Assembly: GCF_000760935.2 (NCBI RefSeq)
Contig: NZ_CP049744.1
Coordinates: forward strand, 3,627,501 to 3,691,500
Source: Rhodococcoides fascians A25f
GTDB taxonomy: Bacteria > Actinomycetota > Actinomycetes > Mycobacteriales > Mycobacteriaceae
Reading direction: 5' to 3'
Length of the DNA stretch: 64,000 bases
The number at the start of each line of letters is the position of its first letter. Position 1 is the first letter of the stretch. Positions 44,342 to 52,751 of the stretch are shown in pieces. The position numbers and the translations under genes are program-made. Under the pieces are notes generated by a model. The model was not told where the DNA came from and did not search any database. It worked only from the letters and a program-made list of their open reading frames with translations.

Positions 44342-44360
44342 ATTGGGAAGGCAAACCTAA
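44342..44360. promoter_or_regulatory. Possible DtxR/IdeR-type iron box before sdhCDAB
   Basis: The 19 bases ATTGGGAAGGCAAACCTAA match the IdeR consensus TTAGGTTAGGCTAACCTAA at 14 positions by my count, with a near-perfect right half. It lies in the cdd-sdhC divergent region. Iron control of succinate dehydrogenase is known in related genera, so a site here is plausible but not proven. Confidence 0.35.
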
Positions 44361-44418
44361 CACCGAATTTCGGCACCGTACGAACCTCGAGTCGAATTAG
44401 TTCCGTGTTTCGAATGGG

Positions 44419-44446
44419 TTTACAGTTTCGAGTAAGCGGCTAGTAC
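44419..44446 (+). promoter_or_regulatory. Candidate sigma-70-type promoter of sdhC
   Basis: TTTACA (44419-44424) and TAGTAC (44441-44446) are 16 bases apart, about 100 bases upstream of the sdhC start. The spacing is slightly short; no other pair in the region looks better. Confidence 0.35.
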
Positions 44447-44543
44447 AACCAGCACTAGGGCCGAATCGCGACAAATCGAGCCAGGACAAGACCGGCCACC
44501 GGGCTCGAAGCGTCCACCAACGACGTTGGAGGCATTGCACTCG

Positions 44544-44954
44544 ATGAGTAGCACGACGGAAGTCGCTCCGGTCAAGGAGCGCAAGCGGTCTCTGTACCGC
44601 GGGGACCCGGGCATGTGGTCCTGGGTTCTGCACCGCATCACTGGCGTGTTGACGTTCTTCTTCTTGTTCGTCCACGTCCTCGATACGGCGATGGTTCGGG
44701 TCAACCCCGAAACGTACGACGCCATCATCGAGACCTACAAGACCCCGCTCGTCGGCCTGATGGAACTCGGCCTCGTTGCCGCGGTGCTGTATCACGCGCT
44801 GAACGGCATTCGGGTCATGCTGGTCGATTTCTGGTCCAAGGGACCGCAGTACCAGAAGCCGATGCTGTGGGTCATCGCAGTCGTCTGGCTCGTCGTCATG
44901 ATCCCCGGCGCGGGACGAATCTTCTACAACATGTTCACGGCGGGTGGTCACTGA
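44544..44954 (+). CDS. sdhC: Succinate dehydrogenase cytochrome b556 subunit
   Basis: 136 residues with three transmembrane helices. The HRITGVLTFFFLFVHVLD segment carries the SdhC signature and a likely haem-ligand His, with a second His in LYHALNGIR. It anchors the complex and contributes to the quinone site. GGAGG about 11 bases before the ATG supports 44544; a TTG at 44526 is less likely. The stop overlaps sdhD (TGATG). Corresponds to Rv3316. Confidence 0.93.
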   Translation: MSSTTEVAPVKERKRSLYRGDPGMWSWVLHRITGVLTFFFLFVHVLDTAMVRVNPETYDAIIETYKTPLVGLMELGLVAAVLYHALNGIRVMLVDFWSKGPQYQKPMLWVIAVVWLVVMIPGAGRIFYNMFTAGGH

Positions 44955-45406
44955 TGTCGACGCAGGGTCCCGAGGCGAAAGTACTCGGCACGAACTACGA
45001 CCGTCCGGCCAGCTTGGCCAACCCTCGTTCACCCCGTCGGCAGAGCAAGGGCAACTTCGAGCTCTACGCGTGGCTGTTCATGCGCTTCTCGGGTCTGGCA
45101 CTCGTCGTGCTGGTGCTGGGACACATGTTCATCATGCTGATGCTCGACGACGGTGTGCACCGCATCAACTTCGCCTTCGTGGCCGGTCGCTGGGCCAGCC
45201 CGTTCTGGCAGTTCTGGGACCTGACGATGCTGTGGCTCGCTCAGCTCCACGGCGGCAACGGCCTGCGCACGATCATCGCGGACTACTCCCGCAAGGATTC
45301 GACGCGATTCTGGCTGACCACGTTGCTGGTGCTGTCGATGATCCTGATCATGGGCGTCGGCACCTACGTCATCTTCACGTTCGATCCCAACATCTCGGCG
45401 AGCTAA
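44954..45406 (+). CDS. sdhD: Succinate dehydrogenase membrane anchor subunit
   Basis: 150 residues with about 30 soluble N-terminal residues and three membrane spans (LFMRFSGLALVVLVLGHMF; WDLTMLWLAQLHGGNGLR; TTLLVLSMILIMGVGTYVIF). His residues in GHMF and LHGGNG are candidate haem ligands. It overlaps sdhC and precedes sdhA by 16 bases, so the four genes form one operon feeding electrons from succinate to menaquinone. Confidence 0.92.
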   Translation: MSTQGPEAKVLGTNYDRPASLANPRSPRRQSKGNFELYAWLFMRFSGLALVVLVLGHMFIMLMLDDGVHRINFAFVAGRWASPFWQFWDLTMLWLAQLHGGNGLRTIIADYSRKDSTRFWLTTLLVLSMILIMGVGTYVIFTFDPNISAS

Positions 45407-45422
45407 GGACACTGACGCTTAC

Positions 45423-47174
45423 ATGCAGGAACATCGTTACGACGTACTGATCGTCGGCGCAGGCGGTGCCGGTATGCGTGCTGCGATCGAAGCCGGACCC
45501 CGCGCTCGTACCGCCGTGCTGACCAAGCTCTACCCCACTCGTTCGCACACCGGTGCAGCCCAGGGCGGCATGTGCGCCGCTCTGGCGAACGTGGAGGAAG
45601 ACAACTGGGAATGGCACACGTTCGACACCGTCAAGGGTGGCGACTACCTCGCCGACCAGGACGCCGTGGAGATCATGGCGAAGGAAGCGATCGACGCCGT
45701 TCTCGACCTCGAGAAGATGGGTCTTCCGTTCAACCGGACGCCCGAGGGCAAGATCGATCAGCGTCGCTTCGGCGGCCATACCCGCGACCACGGCAAGGCA
45801 CCGGTTCGTCGTGCGTGCTACGCAGCCGACCGCACCGGCCACATGATTCTGCAGACCCTCTACCAGAACTGCGTCAAGCACGACGTCGAGTTCTACAACG
45901 AGTTCTATGCGCTGGATCTGTGCCTGACCGAAACCGACGACGGCCCCGTCGCAACCGGCATCATCGCCTACGAGCTCTCCACCGGTGAGCTGCACATCTT
46001 CCACGCGAAGTCGATCATCTTCGCCACGGGCGGTTCGGGCCGGATCTACAAGACCACGTCCAACGCCCACACCCTCACCGGTGACGGCATGAGTATCGTC
46101 TTCCGCAAGGGTCTTCCCTTGGAGGACATGGAGTTCCACCAGTTCCACCCGACAGGTCTCGCAGGCCTGGGCATCCTCATCTCCGAGGCAGTCCGAGGCG
46201 AGGGGGGCATCCTGCGCAACGAGTCGGGTGAGCGCTTCATGGAGCGCTACGCACCGACCATCAAGGACCTCGCGCCCCGCGACATCGTTGCTCGCTCGAT
46301 GGTGCTCGAGGTACTCGAAGGACGCGGCGGTGGCCCCAACAAGGACTACGTCTACATCGACGTCACGCACATCCCCGAGGAAGTACTCGACGAGAAGCTC
46401 CCCGACATCATGGAGTTCTCGCGCACGTACCTCGGCGTCGACCCCGTCAAGGAGCCGGTGCCCGTTTACCCGACGTGCCACTACGTCATGGGTGGTATCC
46501 CCACCAAGATCCACGGTGAGGTTCTGCGCAACAACACCGACATCGTTCCCGGCCTGTACGCCGCCGGTGAATGCGCCTGCGTCTCCGTACACGGAGCCAA
46601 CCGCCTCGGCACCAACTCGTTGCTCGACATCAACGTCTTCGGACGTCGTGCCGGCATCGCCGCGGCCGAGTATGCCAACTCGGTCGACTTCACCCCGCTC
46701 CCCGAGGAGCCGGCCAAGATGGTGCAGGACTGGCTCGAGCTGATCCTGTCGGACCACGGTCACGAGCGCGCAGCCGACATCCGTACCGAGATGCAGCAGT
46801 CCATGGACAACAACGCATCTGTGTTCCGCACCGAGGAGCGCTTGGAGACGGCACTCAAGGATGTCCGTGCCCTCAAGGAGCGGTACAACAAGATCACCGT
46901 CGAGGACAAGGGCAAGCGCTACAACAGCGACCTGCTCGAAGCCATCGAACTCGGCTTCCTGCTCGAGATGGCCGAGGTCACGGTCGTCGGAGCACTGAAT
47001 CGCAAGGAATCGCGCGGCGGTCACGCCCGCGAGGACTACCCCGAGCGCAACGACGCCGAGTACATGAAGCACACCATGGCCTACAAAGAGGGCGAAGGTC
47101 TGCTCACCGAGATTCGCCTGGATTACAAGCCGGTAATCCAAACCCGCTACGAGCCGATGGAGCGGAAGTACTGA
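45423..47174 (+). CDS. sdhA: Succinate dehydrogenase flavoprotein subunit
   Basis: 583 residues. FAD motif VLIVGAGGAGMRAA; the covalent-FAD His lies in RSHTGAAQGG; FHQFHPTG and the active-site Arg region in TRDHGKAP; VHGANRLGTNSLLD near the C-terminal capping domain. Oxidises succinate to fumarate. Standard length. Corresponds to Rv3318. A 661-codon antisense frame over this gene is a coding shadow. Confidence 0.96.
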   Translation: MQEHRYDVLIVGAGGAGMRAAIEAGPRARTAVLTKLYPTRSHTGAAQGGMCAALANVEEDNWEWHTFDTVKGGDYLADQDAVEIMAKEAIDAVLDLEKMGLPFNRTPEGKIDQRRFGGHTRDHGKAPVRRACYAADRTGHMILQTLYQNCVKHDVEFYNEFYALDLCLTETDDGPVATGIIAYELSTGELHIFHAKSIIFATGGSGRIYKTTSNAHTLTGDGMSIVFRKGLPLEDMEFHQFHPTGLAGLGILISEAVRGEGGILRNESGERFMERYAPTIKDLAPRDIVARSMVLEVLEGRGGGPNKDYVYIDVTHIPEEVLDEKLPDIMEFSRTYLGVDPVKEPVPVYPTCHYVMGGIPTKIHGEVLRNNTDIVPGLYAAGECACVSVHGANRLGTNSLLDINVFGRRAGIAAAEYANSVDFTPLPEEPAKMVQDWLELILSDHGHERAADIRTEMQQSMDNNASVFRTEERLETALKDVRALKERYNKITVEDKGKRYNSDLLEAIELGFLLEMAEVTVVGALNRKESRGGHAREDYPERNDAEYMKHTMAYKEGEGLLTEIRLDYKPVIQTRYEPMERKY

Positions 47175-47175
47175 T

Positions 47176-47955
47176 ATGAGCGCACCTACCCTGGACAAGA
47201 AGTCCGAGTCCGATCTGCCACCCGTGCCCGAGGGCGCGGTGATGGTGAACCTCAAGATCGCGCGCTTCAACCCCGAGAGCGGTGAGGGCCAGCGTTGGGA
47301 CACCTTCCAGGTGCCCACCCTGGAGACCGACCGTCTGCTCAACCTGTTGCTGTACGTCAAGGGCTACCTCGACGGCACACTGACGTTCCGTCGCTCGTGC
47401 GCACACGGTGTCTGCGGTAGCGACGCGATGCGTATCAACGGTGTCAACCGTCTCGCCTGCAAGGTGCTGATGCGCGACATGCTCCCCAAGGACTCGTCGA
47501 AGACGCTGAACATCACCATCGAGCCCATCAAGGGTCTGCCGGTGGAGAAGGACCTCATCGTCGACATGGAGCCCTTCTTCGACGCGTTCCGCGCCGTGAA
47601 GCCGTTCCTGATGACGACGGGTAACGAGCCGACTCGTGAGCGGATCCAGTCCGCCGCGGACCGCGCCCGGTTCGACGACACCACCAAGTGCATCCTGTGC
47701 GCGTGCTGCACCACCTCGTGCCCCGTGTTCTGGAGCGACGGCAGCTACTTCGGCCCCGCCGCGATCGTCAATGCACACCGGTTCATCTTCGACAGCCGTG
47801 ACGAGGGTGCAACCGAACGTCTGGACATCCTCAACGACGTCGAGGGTGTATGGCGTTGCCGCACCACCTTCAACTGCACCGACGCATGCCCCCGCGGCAT
47901 CCAGGTGACCAAGGCGATTCAGGAAGTCAAGCGCGCGTTGCTCTTCGCTCGCTAG
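47176..47955 (+). CDS. sdhB: Succinate dehydrogenase iron-sulfur subunit
   Basis: 259 residues. The N-terminal ferredoxin domain binds 2Fe-2S through Cys75, Cys80, Asp83 (CGSD in place of a Cys, as in E. coli) and Cys95. The C-terminal helical domain has CILCACCTTSCP for 4Fe-4S and CTDACPRG for 3Fe-4S. It carries electrons from FAD to the SdhCD quinone site. Last gene of the operon, followed by a strong hairpin. Confidence 0.96.
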   Translation: MSAPTLDKKSESDLPPVPEGAVMVNLKIARFNPESGEGQRWDTFQVPTLETDRLLNLLLYVKGYLDGTLTFRRSCAHGVCGSDAMRINGVNRLACKVLMRDMLPKDSSKTLNITIEPIKGLPVEKDLIVDMEPFFDAFRAVKPFLMTTGNEPTRERIQSAADRARFDDTTKCILCACCTTSCPVFWSDGSYFGPAAIVNAHRFIFDSRDEGATERLDILNDVEGVWRCRTTFNCTDACPRGIQVTKAIQEVKRALLFAR

Positions 47956-47970
47956 CAAGCACATCGACCG

Positions 47971-48012
47971 ACGGAAAGCGCCCCTTCGCACATGCGAAGG
48001 GGCGCTTTCCGT
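47971..48012. terminator. 20-bp perfect-stem bidirectional terminator
   Basis: Arms 47971-47990 and 47993-48012 are exact reverse complements around a CA centre (core AAGCGCCCCTTCGC). It lies 15 bases after sdhB and 8 bases before the stop of the convergent acyl-CoA dehydrogenase gene, serving both. Confidence 0.85.
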
Positions 48013-48020
48013 TTCCAGGG

Positions 48021-49226
48021 TCAGACGAACGCGCTGAAGCCCGTCACACCACGGCCGACGATCAGGTTGTTGATCTGCGCTGTGCCCTCGTACGAATACA
48101 GCGCCTCGGCGTCTGCGAAAAACCTGATGACGTCATGCTCGATCAGAATTCCGTTGCCGCCCATGATCTCTCGGGCCCAACTGACGACTTCGCGCAGCCG
48201 CGTCGTACAGAACGTCTTCGCGAGCGCTGCATGCTCGTCGTAGTGGACGCCGTTGTCCTGCAGCTGCGAAACACGAATCGCCATACCGAGCGAGGCGGTG
48301 ATGTTGGCGGTCATCCGTGCGATGAGATCGGCGATCAGCTGGAACGAGGCGATCGGAGAACCGAACTGCTCGCGTTCACGCGCATACGCGACTGCTCGCT
48401 CGTACGCACCCATCATCACGCCCACCGCCTGGAACGCCACTCCCCCACGGGTCAAGCGGAGCACTTTGGCGGTATCGGCGAACGAGTTGGCGTCGGCGAG
48501 CTTGTTGGCGACCGGGACTCGGCAGTTCTCGAGGTGTACGTCCGCATTCTCCACCGCACGGAGCGAGTACTTGCCCTCGATCTTCTCGGCCCGGAACCCC
48601 TCGAATCCCTGCTCGACGACGAAGCCCTTGACCTCACCGTCGGCCTCGTCCTTGGCGAAGACGATGGTCAGATCGGCGAAGGTAGCGTTACCGATCCAGC
48701 GCTTGCTGCCGTTGAGGATCCAGTGATCGCCTTCGAGGCGGGCTGTCGTTTCCAGCCCGCCCGCGACGTCGGATCCGCCGTGCGGCTCGGACAGGCCGAA
48801 GGCACCGATGGTCTCCATCCGGCGCATGGCGGGCAACCACCGCGCGCGCTGCTCCTCGGAGCCGAGAATCGAGATACTGCTCATTGCCAGCGAACTGTGC
48901 ACGCTGAACATCGTTCCCGTGGACGGATCGACCCGTGCGAACTCCATCTCCAGCCATCCCGTGAGCAGCTTGCGCGAGGCCTTTCGATCGTCGAACTCGT
49001 AACCGAGACCAGCGATCTCGAGCTCGGCGATCAGCGGCAACAGATGTACCGGCGAGCTCGCCTTCTCCCAGAATTCGTTCGCCCGCGGCGCGACCTCCTC
49101 CTGCAGGAACCGACGGGCGCGCAGTACCACCTCGATCTCGTTGTCGTCGAGCATCCCCTGATATCCGTAGAAATCGGATTCGAGAAAATCGGGCGACAGT
49201 GGTCCGAGGGGCTCGTGCTCACTCAT
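48021..49226 (-). CDS. Acyl-CoA dehydrogenase, glutaryl-CoA-dehydrogenase-like
   Basis: 401-residue FAD enzyme. FGLSEPHGGSDVAGGL, NGSKRWIGNA, and the C-terminal catalytic Glu in YSYEGTAQINNLIVGRGVTG resemble glutaryl-CoA dehydrogenase (YEGT...GRAITG). MMGAYERAVAYAREREQFG completes the family pattern. In contrast to the gene at 6509, the catalytic base is present. It may oxidise glutaryl-CoA or a related acyl-CoA in amino acid catabolism. Start ATG 49226. Confidence 0.87.
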   Translation of the reverse strand: MSEHEPLGPLSPDFLESDFYGYQGMLDDNEIEVVLRARRFLQEEVAPRANEFWEKASSPVHLLPLIAELEIAGLGYEFDDRKASRKLLTGWLEMEFARVDPSTGTMFSVHSSLAMSSISILGSEEQRARWLPAMRRMETIGAFGLSEPHGGSDVAGGLETTARLEGDHWILNGSKRWIGNATFADLTIVFAKDEADGEVKGFVVEQGFEGFRAEKIEGKYSLRAVENADVHLENCRVPVANKLADANSFADTAKVLRLTRGGVAFQAVGVMMGAYERAVAYAREREQFGSPIASFQLIADLIARMTANITASLGMAIRVSQLQDNGVHYDEHAALAKTFCTTRLREVVSWAREIMGGNGILIEHDVIRFFADAEALYSYEGTAQINNLIVGRGVTGFSAFV

Positions 49227-49321
49227 GTTCGGCTCCTTCGTCTGGTGCCTCCGTCGGGCACCGCTACCGATCTTCTACCCGCCACGCCCGCTTCTCACTC
49301 ATGCGAAGCAGCGGTCAGAGG

Positions 49322-50104
49322 TCAGCGGCGCAGTTCGTCGGTGAGGGTCGCCAGTTCGTCGCCGCCCGCCATTTCCGTGGTGAGGTCGTCGAGTGAGATG
49401 TCGTCGTAAGCACAGTCGAGCGTCTGGCGACCACGGTTGAGCAGAACGAAATGATTTCCGACCAGGTACGCGTGGTGTGGATTGTGGGTGATGAAGACTA
49501 CGCCGAAGCCTTGCTCTCGGGCCGCAGAGACGTAACGCAGAACCATGCCCGACTGCTTGACGCCCAACGCGGCCGTCGGCTCGTCGAGGATGAGCACACG
49601 CGCACCGAAGAAGATGGCGCGGGCGATGGCCACGCACTGTCGCTGTCCACCGGAGAGGGAGCCGATCGGAGCATCGACGTCGGGCAGATCGATGCCGATC
49701 TTGCGAAGTTCTTCGATGGTCGTGGCGCGCATGGCATGGATGTCGAGTGATTTCAGGACCTTGCCACGACGCAACTCCTGACCGAGAAAGAAGTTGCGCC
49801 ACACCGGCATCAGGGATACCACCGCGAGGTCCTGATAGACGGTGGCAATCCCCTTGTCCAGGGCGTCTTTCGGCGATCCGAAGGTCGCTGGTTCGCCGTC
49901 GACGAGCAACTGACCCTCGGACTGCTGATGTAGGCCGGCCATGATCTTGATCAAGGTGGACTTGCCTGCACCGTTGTCGCCCAGAACGCACGTGACCTCA
50001 CCGGCACCGACACGCATATCGATTCCCTGCAGCGCAGTGACGTTGCCGTAACTCTTGCCCACGTTCCGAAGTTCGATGAGGGGCGTGTTCGCGGAGTAAG
50101 TCAT
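49322..50104 (-). CDS. Sugar-type ABC transporter ATPase
   Basis: 260 residues, a single nucleotide-binding domain: Walker A GDNGAGKST, signature LSGGQRQ, Walker B VLILDEPTAALG, then the H-loop His in FITHN. Ribose/xylose-class importers usually carry two fused ATPase domains (about 500 residues); a single-domain ATPase of this type acts as a homodimer, as in FrcA-like systems. Downstream of the permease by 3 bases, energising it. Confidence 0.9.
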   Translation of the reverse strand: MTYSANTPLIELRNVGKSYGNVTALQGIDMRVGAGEVTCVLGDNGAGKSTLIKIMAGLHQQSEGQLLVDGEPATFGSPKDALDKGIATVYQDLAVVSLMPVWRNFFLGQELRRGKVLKSLDIHAMRATTIEELRKIGIDLPDVDAPIGSLSGGQRQCVAIARAIFFGARVLILDEPTAALGVKQSGMVLRYVSAAREQGFGVVFITHNPHHAYLVGNHFVLLNRGRQTLDCAYDDISLDDLTTEMAGGDELATLTDELRR

Positions 50105-50107
50105 CGA

Positions 50108-51166
50108 TTACCTTTTCGCCGCGAAGTTGCGGAATGAGTTGTTGGCGATCACGGCGAACAGCAGCATCGCGCCGAGAAAGAACTTGAACCAGTCGGGGTT
50201 CCACCCGGCATAGACGATGCCCTGATTGGTCATGCCGAAGATGAATGCGCCGATGAATGCGCCGACGGCTGTTCCGTATCCGCCGGTGAGCAAGCACCCG
50301 CCGATGACTGCGGCGATGATGTAGAGAAACTCGTTGCCGACGCCCTGGCCGGACTGCACGGTGTCGAAGGCGAACAGCAGATGCATGCCGACGAACCAGG
50401 CGCAGAAGCCGACGAACATGAACAAGCCGATCTTGACCCTCGTGACCGGCACCCCGACGGCTCGCGCCGATTCCTGATTGCCGCCGACGGCGAAAATCCA
50501 GTTGCCGGTACGAGTTCTCATCAACACCCAGGTTGCTGCCAGCGTCAACACGATCCACCACACGACGGTGATTCGGATCGACACTCCGAATACCGAGAAC
50601 GAAGACGAGAACACAGCTTTGGCCGAATCGAATCCCTCCATATCCGAGATCGACGGGGTGGCAACCTGACCGGTGACGAGTTTGGTGACGGCGAGATTGA
50701 TGCCGGTGAGCATCAAGAACGACGCCAGCGTGATCAGGAACGACGGGATTTTGGTCCGCATCACCAGATAGCCGTTGAACACGCCGACCGACAGCGCCAA
50801 GAGCAGTGCCAACGCAGAGCCGGCCCACACGTTCAGATGCAGGTTGTAGGCCAACATCGACGCCATGATGGACGAAAAGGTCACTGCAACACCGGTGGAG
50901 AGGTCGAACTCGCCGCCGATCATCAACAACGACACCCCGATTGCCATGATGCCGATGGTCGAGGACGCATACAGCACGGTCGCGAGAGCCTCCGGCGATC
51001 GAAACGGTGGTGCCACGATGCAGAAGAAGACGAAGATGGCGACCGCGCCGAACAGGGCGCCGACCTCCGGACGGATCAGCAAGCGCTGCAACGGCTTTTG
51101 CTTCGTAACGCGCTCGTCCGTGATCACGGTGTGTTTCGACAGAGCCGGATCGGCCTGTGTGGGCAT
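50108..51166 (-). CDS. Sugar-type ABC transporter permease
   Basis: 352 residues with about nine to ten membrane segments, BPD_transp_2 (RbsC/FrcB) family. A cytoplasmic N-terminus of about 45 residues precedes VGALFGAVAIFVFFCIV; the conserved MIGGEFDLSTG and the ATPase-coupling AVGGNQESARAVGVPV segments are visible. Forms the channel for the importer with the flanking genes. Confidence 0.9.
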   Translation of the reverse strand: MPTQADPALSKHTVITDERVTKQKPLQRLLIRPEVGALFGAVAIFVFFCIVAPPFRSPEALATVLYASSTIGIMAIGVSLLMIGGEFDLSTGVAVTFSSIMASMLAYNLHLNVWAGSALALLLALSVGVFNGYLVMRTKIPSFLITLASFLMLTGINLAVTKLVTGQVATPSISDMEGFDSAKAVFSSSFSVFGVSIRITVVWWIVLTLAATWVLMRTRTGNWIFAVGGNQESARAVGVPVTRVKIGLFMFVGFCAWFVGMHLLFAFDTVQSGQGVGNEFLYIIAAVIGGCLLTGGYGTAVGAFIGAFIFGMTNQGIVYAGWNPDWFKFFLGAMLLFAVIANNSFRNFAAKR

Positions 51167-51195
51167 GATGTTCCTTCCGCGCCGAGGCGATGCAC

Positions 51196-52200
51196 TCAGC
51201 GTGTGCCGTTACGGGCGTACTCGGCGACCGCGTCGATGTTGGTCGAATCGATGAACGCGGGTCCGGTCAGCACCGGGGTGCCGCCGCCGATCGTGTTGCC
51301 GTTGTTGAGGTAGAGCCACAGCGAGTCGATCGCCAAGTAGCCCTGCAGGTACGGCTGCTGATCGATCGCCCACGCCACATCGCCGGACTCGATCGCATCG
51401 ACCAGTGCAGCATTGGTGTCGAAGGTGACGATCGTGGCGTCGCTTCCCGCATTGGTCTTGGACTGCACCGCAGTCAGAGCGATCGGAGCGGCGAGGGCGA
51501 TGACGTGGTCGATCGTCGGATCCTGCTGCAGCTTGGCCGTGATGGTCGATTCCACGGACGGCATGTCCTTGCTGTTGACGTTGAGGATCTCGGTGGTGCC
51601 TCCGGTGAAGCCTTGCCTGACGCCTGCGCATCGCGCCTCGAGCGACACTGCACCCTGCTCCTGGATGATGCACAGTGTCTTGCGAGCACCGTCCGCGGTC
51701 AGGCGGGCGCCCGCAGCCTGGCCGGCGATGGTCTCGTCCTGGCCGAAGTACTGCTGGACTCCCATGTCCTTCCAGGAGTCGTAGCCGGAATTGAACGCGA
51801 CCACGGGAATGCCCGCGGCAGTGGCTGTCTCGACTGCAGGGGCCATCGCGTCGGGCTTCGCCAGCGTGACCGCGATGCCGTCGACCTTGGAATCGATCGC
51901 ACTCTGGACGAGGTTGGCCTGGTTGGGCGCTTCGGGATCTGCGGAGTAGCGCAGCTCGATGTTGTCCTTCGCTGCCGCGGCTTCGGCACCCTTGCGCACC
52001 AGATCCCAGAAGGTGTCGCCGGGAACCTCGTGCGTGATCATCGCTATCGTCGCCGCCGGTGTGTCGGCTACGCCCGCATTGTTTCCGTCGTCGGACGAGC
52101 GAGGAGCACCACCGGTGCTCGAACAGGCAGCGACAGTCAGTGCCGCGACCGCACAGACCGCGACGACCGCGATCTGCCCGCGCCTTTGCCGAAACCTCAT
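51196..52200 (-). CDS. Sugar-type ABC transporter substrate-binding lipoprotein
   Basis: 334 residues with a lipoprotein signal peptide (basic MRFRQRRG, hydrophobic core, lipobox VAAC with Cys26). The mature protein is a Peripla_BP_4/LacI-like fold: IAMITHEVPGDTFWD, VDGIAVTLAKPDAM, IPVVAFNSG, and AIDQQPYLQGYLAIDSL. First gene of the three-gene importer. Ligand unknown: a pentose, inositol or other polyol are family possibilities. Its promoter region (52201-52354) ends at the 16-base palindrome serving the divergent gene. Confidence 0.9.
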   Translation of the reverse strand: MRFRQRRGQIAVVAVCAVAALTVAACSSTGGAPRSSDDGNNAGVADTPAATIAMITHEVPGDTFWDLVRKGAEAAAAKDNIELRYSADPEAPNQANLVQSAIDSKVDGIAVTLAKPDAMAPAVETATAAGIPVVAFNSGYDSWKDMGVQQYFGQDETIAGQAAGARLTADGARKTLCIIQEQGAVSLEARCAGVRQGFTGGTTEILNVNSKDMPSVESTITAKLQQDPTIDHVIALAAPIALTAVQSKTNAGSDATIVTFDTNAALVDAIESGDVAWAIDQQPYLQGYLAIDSLWLYLNNGNTIGGGTPVLTGPAFIDSTNIDAVAEYARNGTR

Positions 52201-52354
52201 TGCACTTCCCTTTCCAACAACCGGCTCTCGAACACCGACGAATCCGAGCCGCCGACCTGATCACTGTAAGAAACGATGGGTACTCGTCACGCATCTTCGA
52301 CGATTATTCGTCAGGCAATACAACCGGTGTGCGCACCAGCGGACCTCGGACCAC

Positions 52355-52370
52355 ATGAGAGAACTCTCAT
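52355..52370. promoter_or_regulatory. 16-base palindrome, candidate response-regulator operator (copy A)
   Basis: ATGAGAGAACTCTCAT, a perfect inverted repeat of 7-base arms around AA, 45 bases before the start of the Asp-rich gene at 52416. A 13/16 match lies before the paralogous gene at 55263. Confidence 0.65.
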
Positions 52371-52415
52371 CTCCGATTCACCTAGCCACAATCCGCCGTC
52401 GTCAGACTCGGTTGT

Positions 52416-52727
52416 GTGCGAACCATCATCGTCTCGGCCCTGGGACTGCTCACGCTCGCCGTTCTCGTCACGGCCTTGCTGACGACGCGATCCACGGGCG
52501 AGCAGACCCCGTTGCCCGCACCCATCGTCGCACCCGCCGCACCCGCGCAATCCGCCCCGGGTACCCCGCAACCCGTTACCCCTGCACCGGGGACGGGGAA
52601 TCGCGCTCCCACCGCCGTGGTTCCGCTGCCGGTGGCACCGGACGGATTCGTGCCCCCGCCGCCACTGCCGCCCGCGGACTGGGACGATGACTTCGACGAC
52701 GACTGGGATGACGATGACGACGACTGA
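52416..52727 (+). CDS. Exported Pro-rich protein with Trp/Asp tail
   Basis: 103 residues. An N-terminal hydrophobic segment (IIVSALGLLTLAVLVTALLT) acts as signal or anchor. Residues about 30-88 are Pro/Ala-rich, suited to crossing the cell wall. The tail WDDDFDDDWDDDDDD is almost pure Asp punctuated by Trp/Phe. No family recognised. The tail could bind Ca2+ or other cations, or cationic envelope polymers. It lies 24 bases before the histidine kinase gene and is probably cotranscribed with it. GTG 52416 is the only start that includes the hydrophobic segment. Confidence 0.72.
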   Translation: MRTIIVSALGLLTLAVLVTALLTTRSTGEQTPLPAPIVAPAAPAQSAPGTPQPVTPAPGTGNRAPTAVVPLPVAPDGFVPPPPLPPADWDDDFDDDWDDDDDD

Positions 52728-52751
52728 CCCCGCTGCGAGACCGACCACGTG

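Noticed and set aside
45375..47360. 661-codon minus-strand open frame opposite sdhA
   Set aside because: Antisense shadow of a high-GC gene; the plus-strand frame has complete SdhA motifs and operon context.
49322..52200. ABC importer as part of the Asp-rich two-component regulon
   Set aside because: The palindrome is about 155 bases from the importer start and much closer to the divergent Asp-rich gene; no other link seen.
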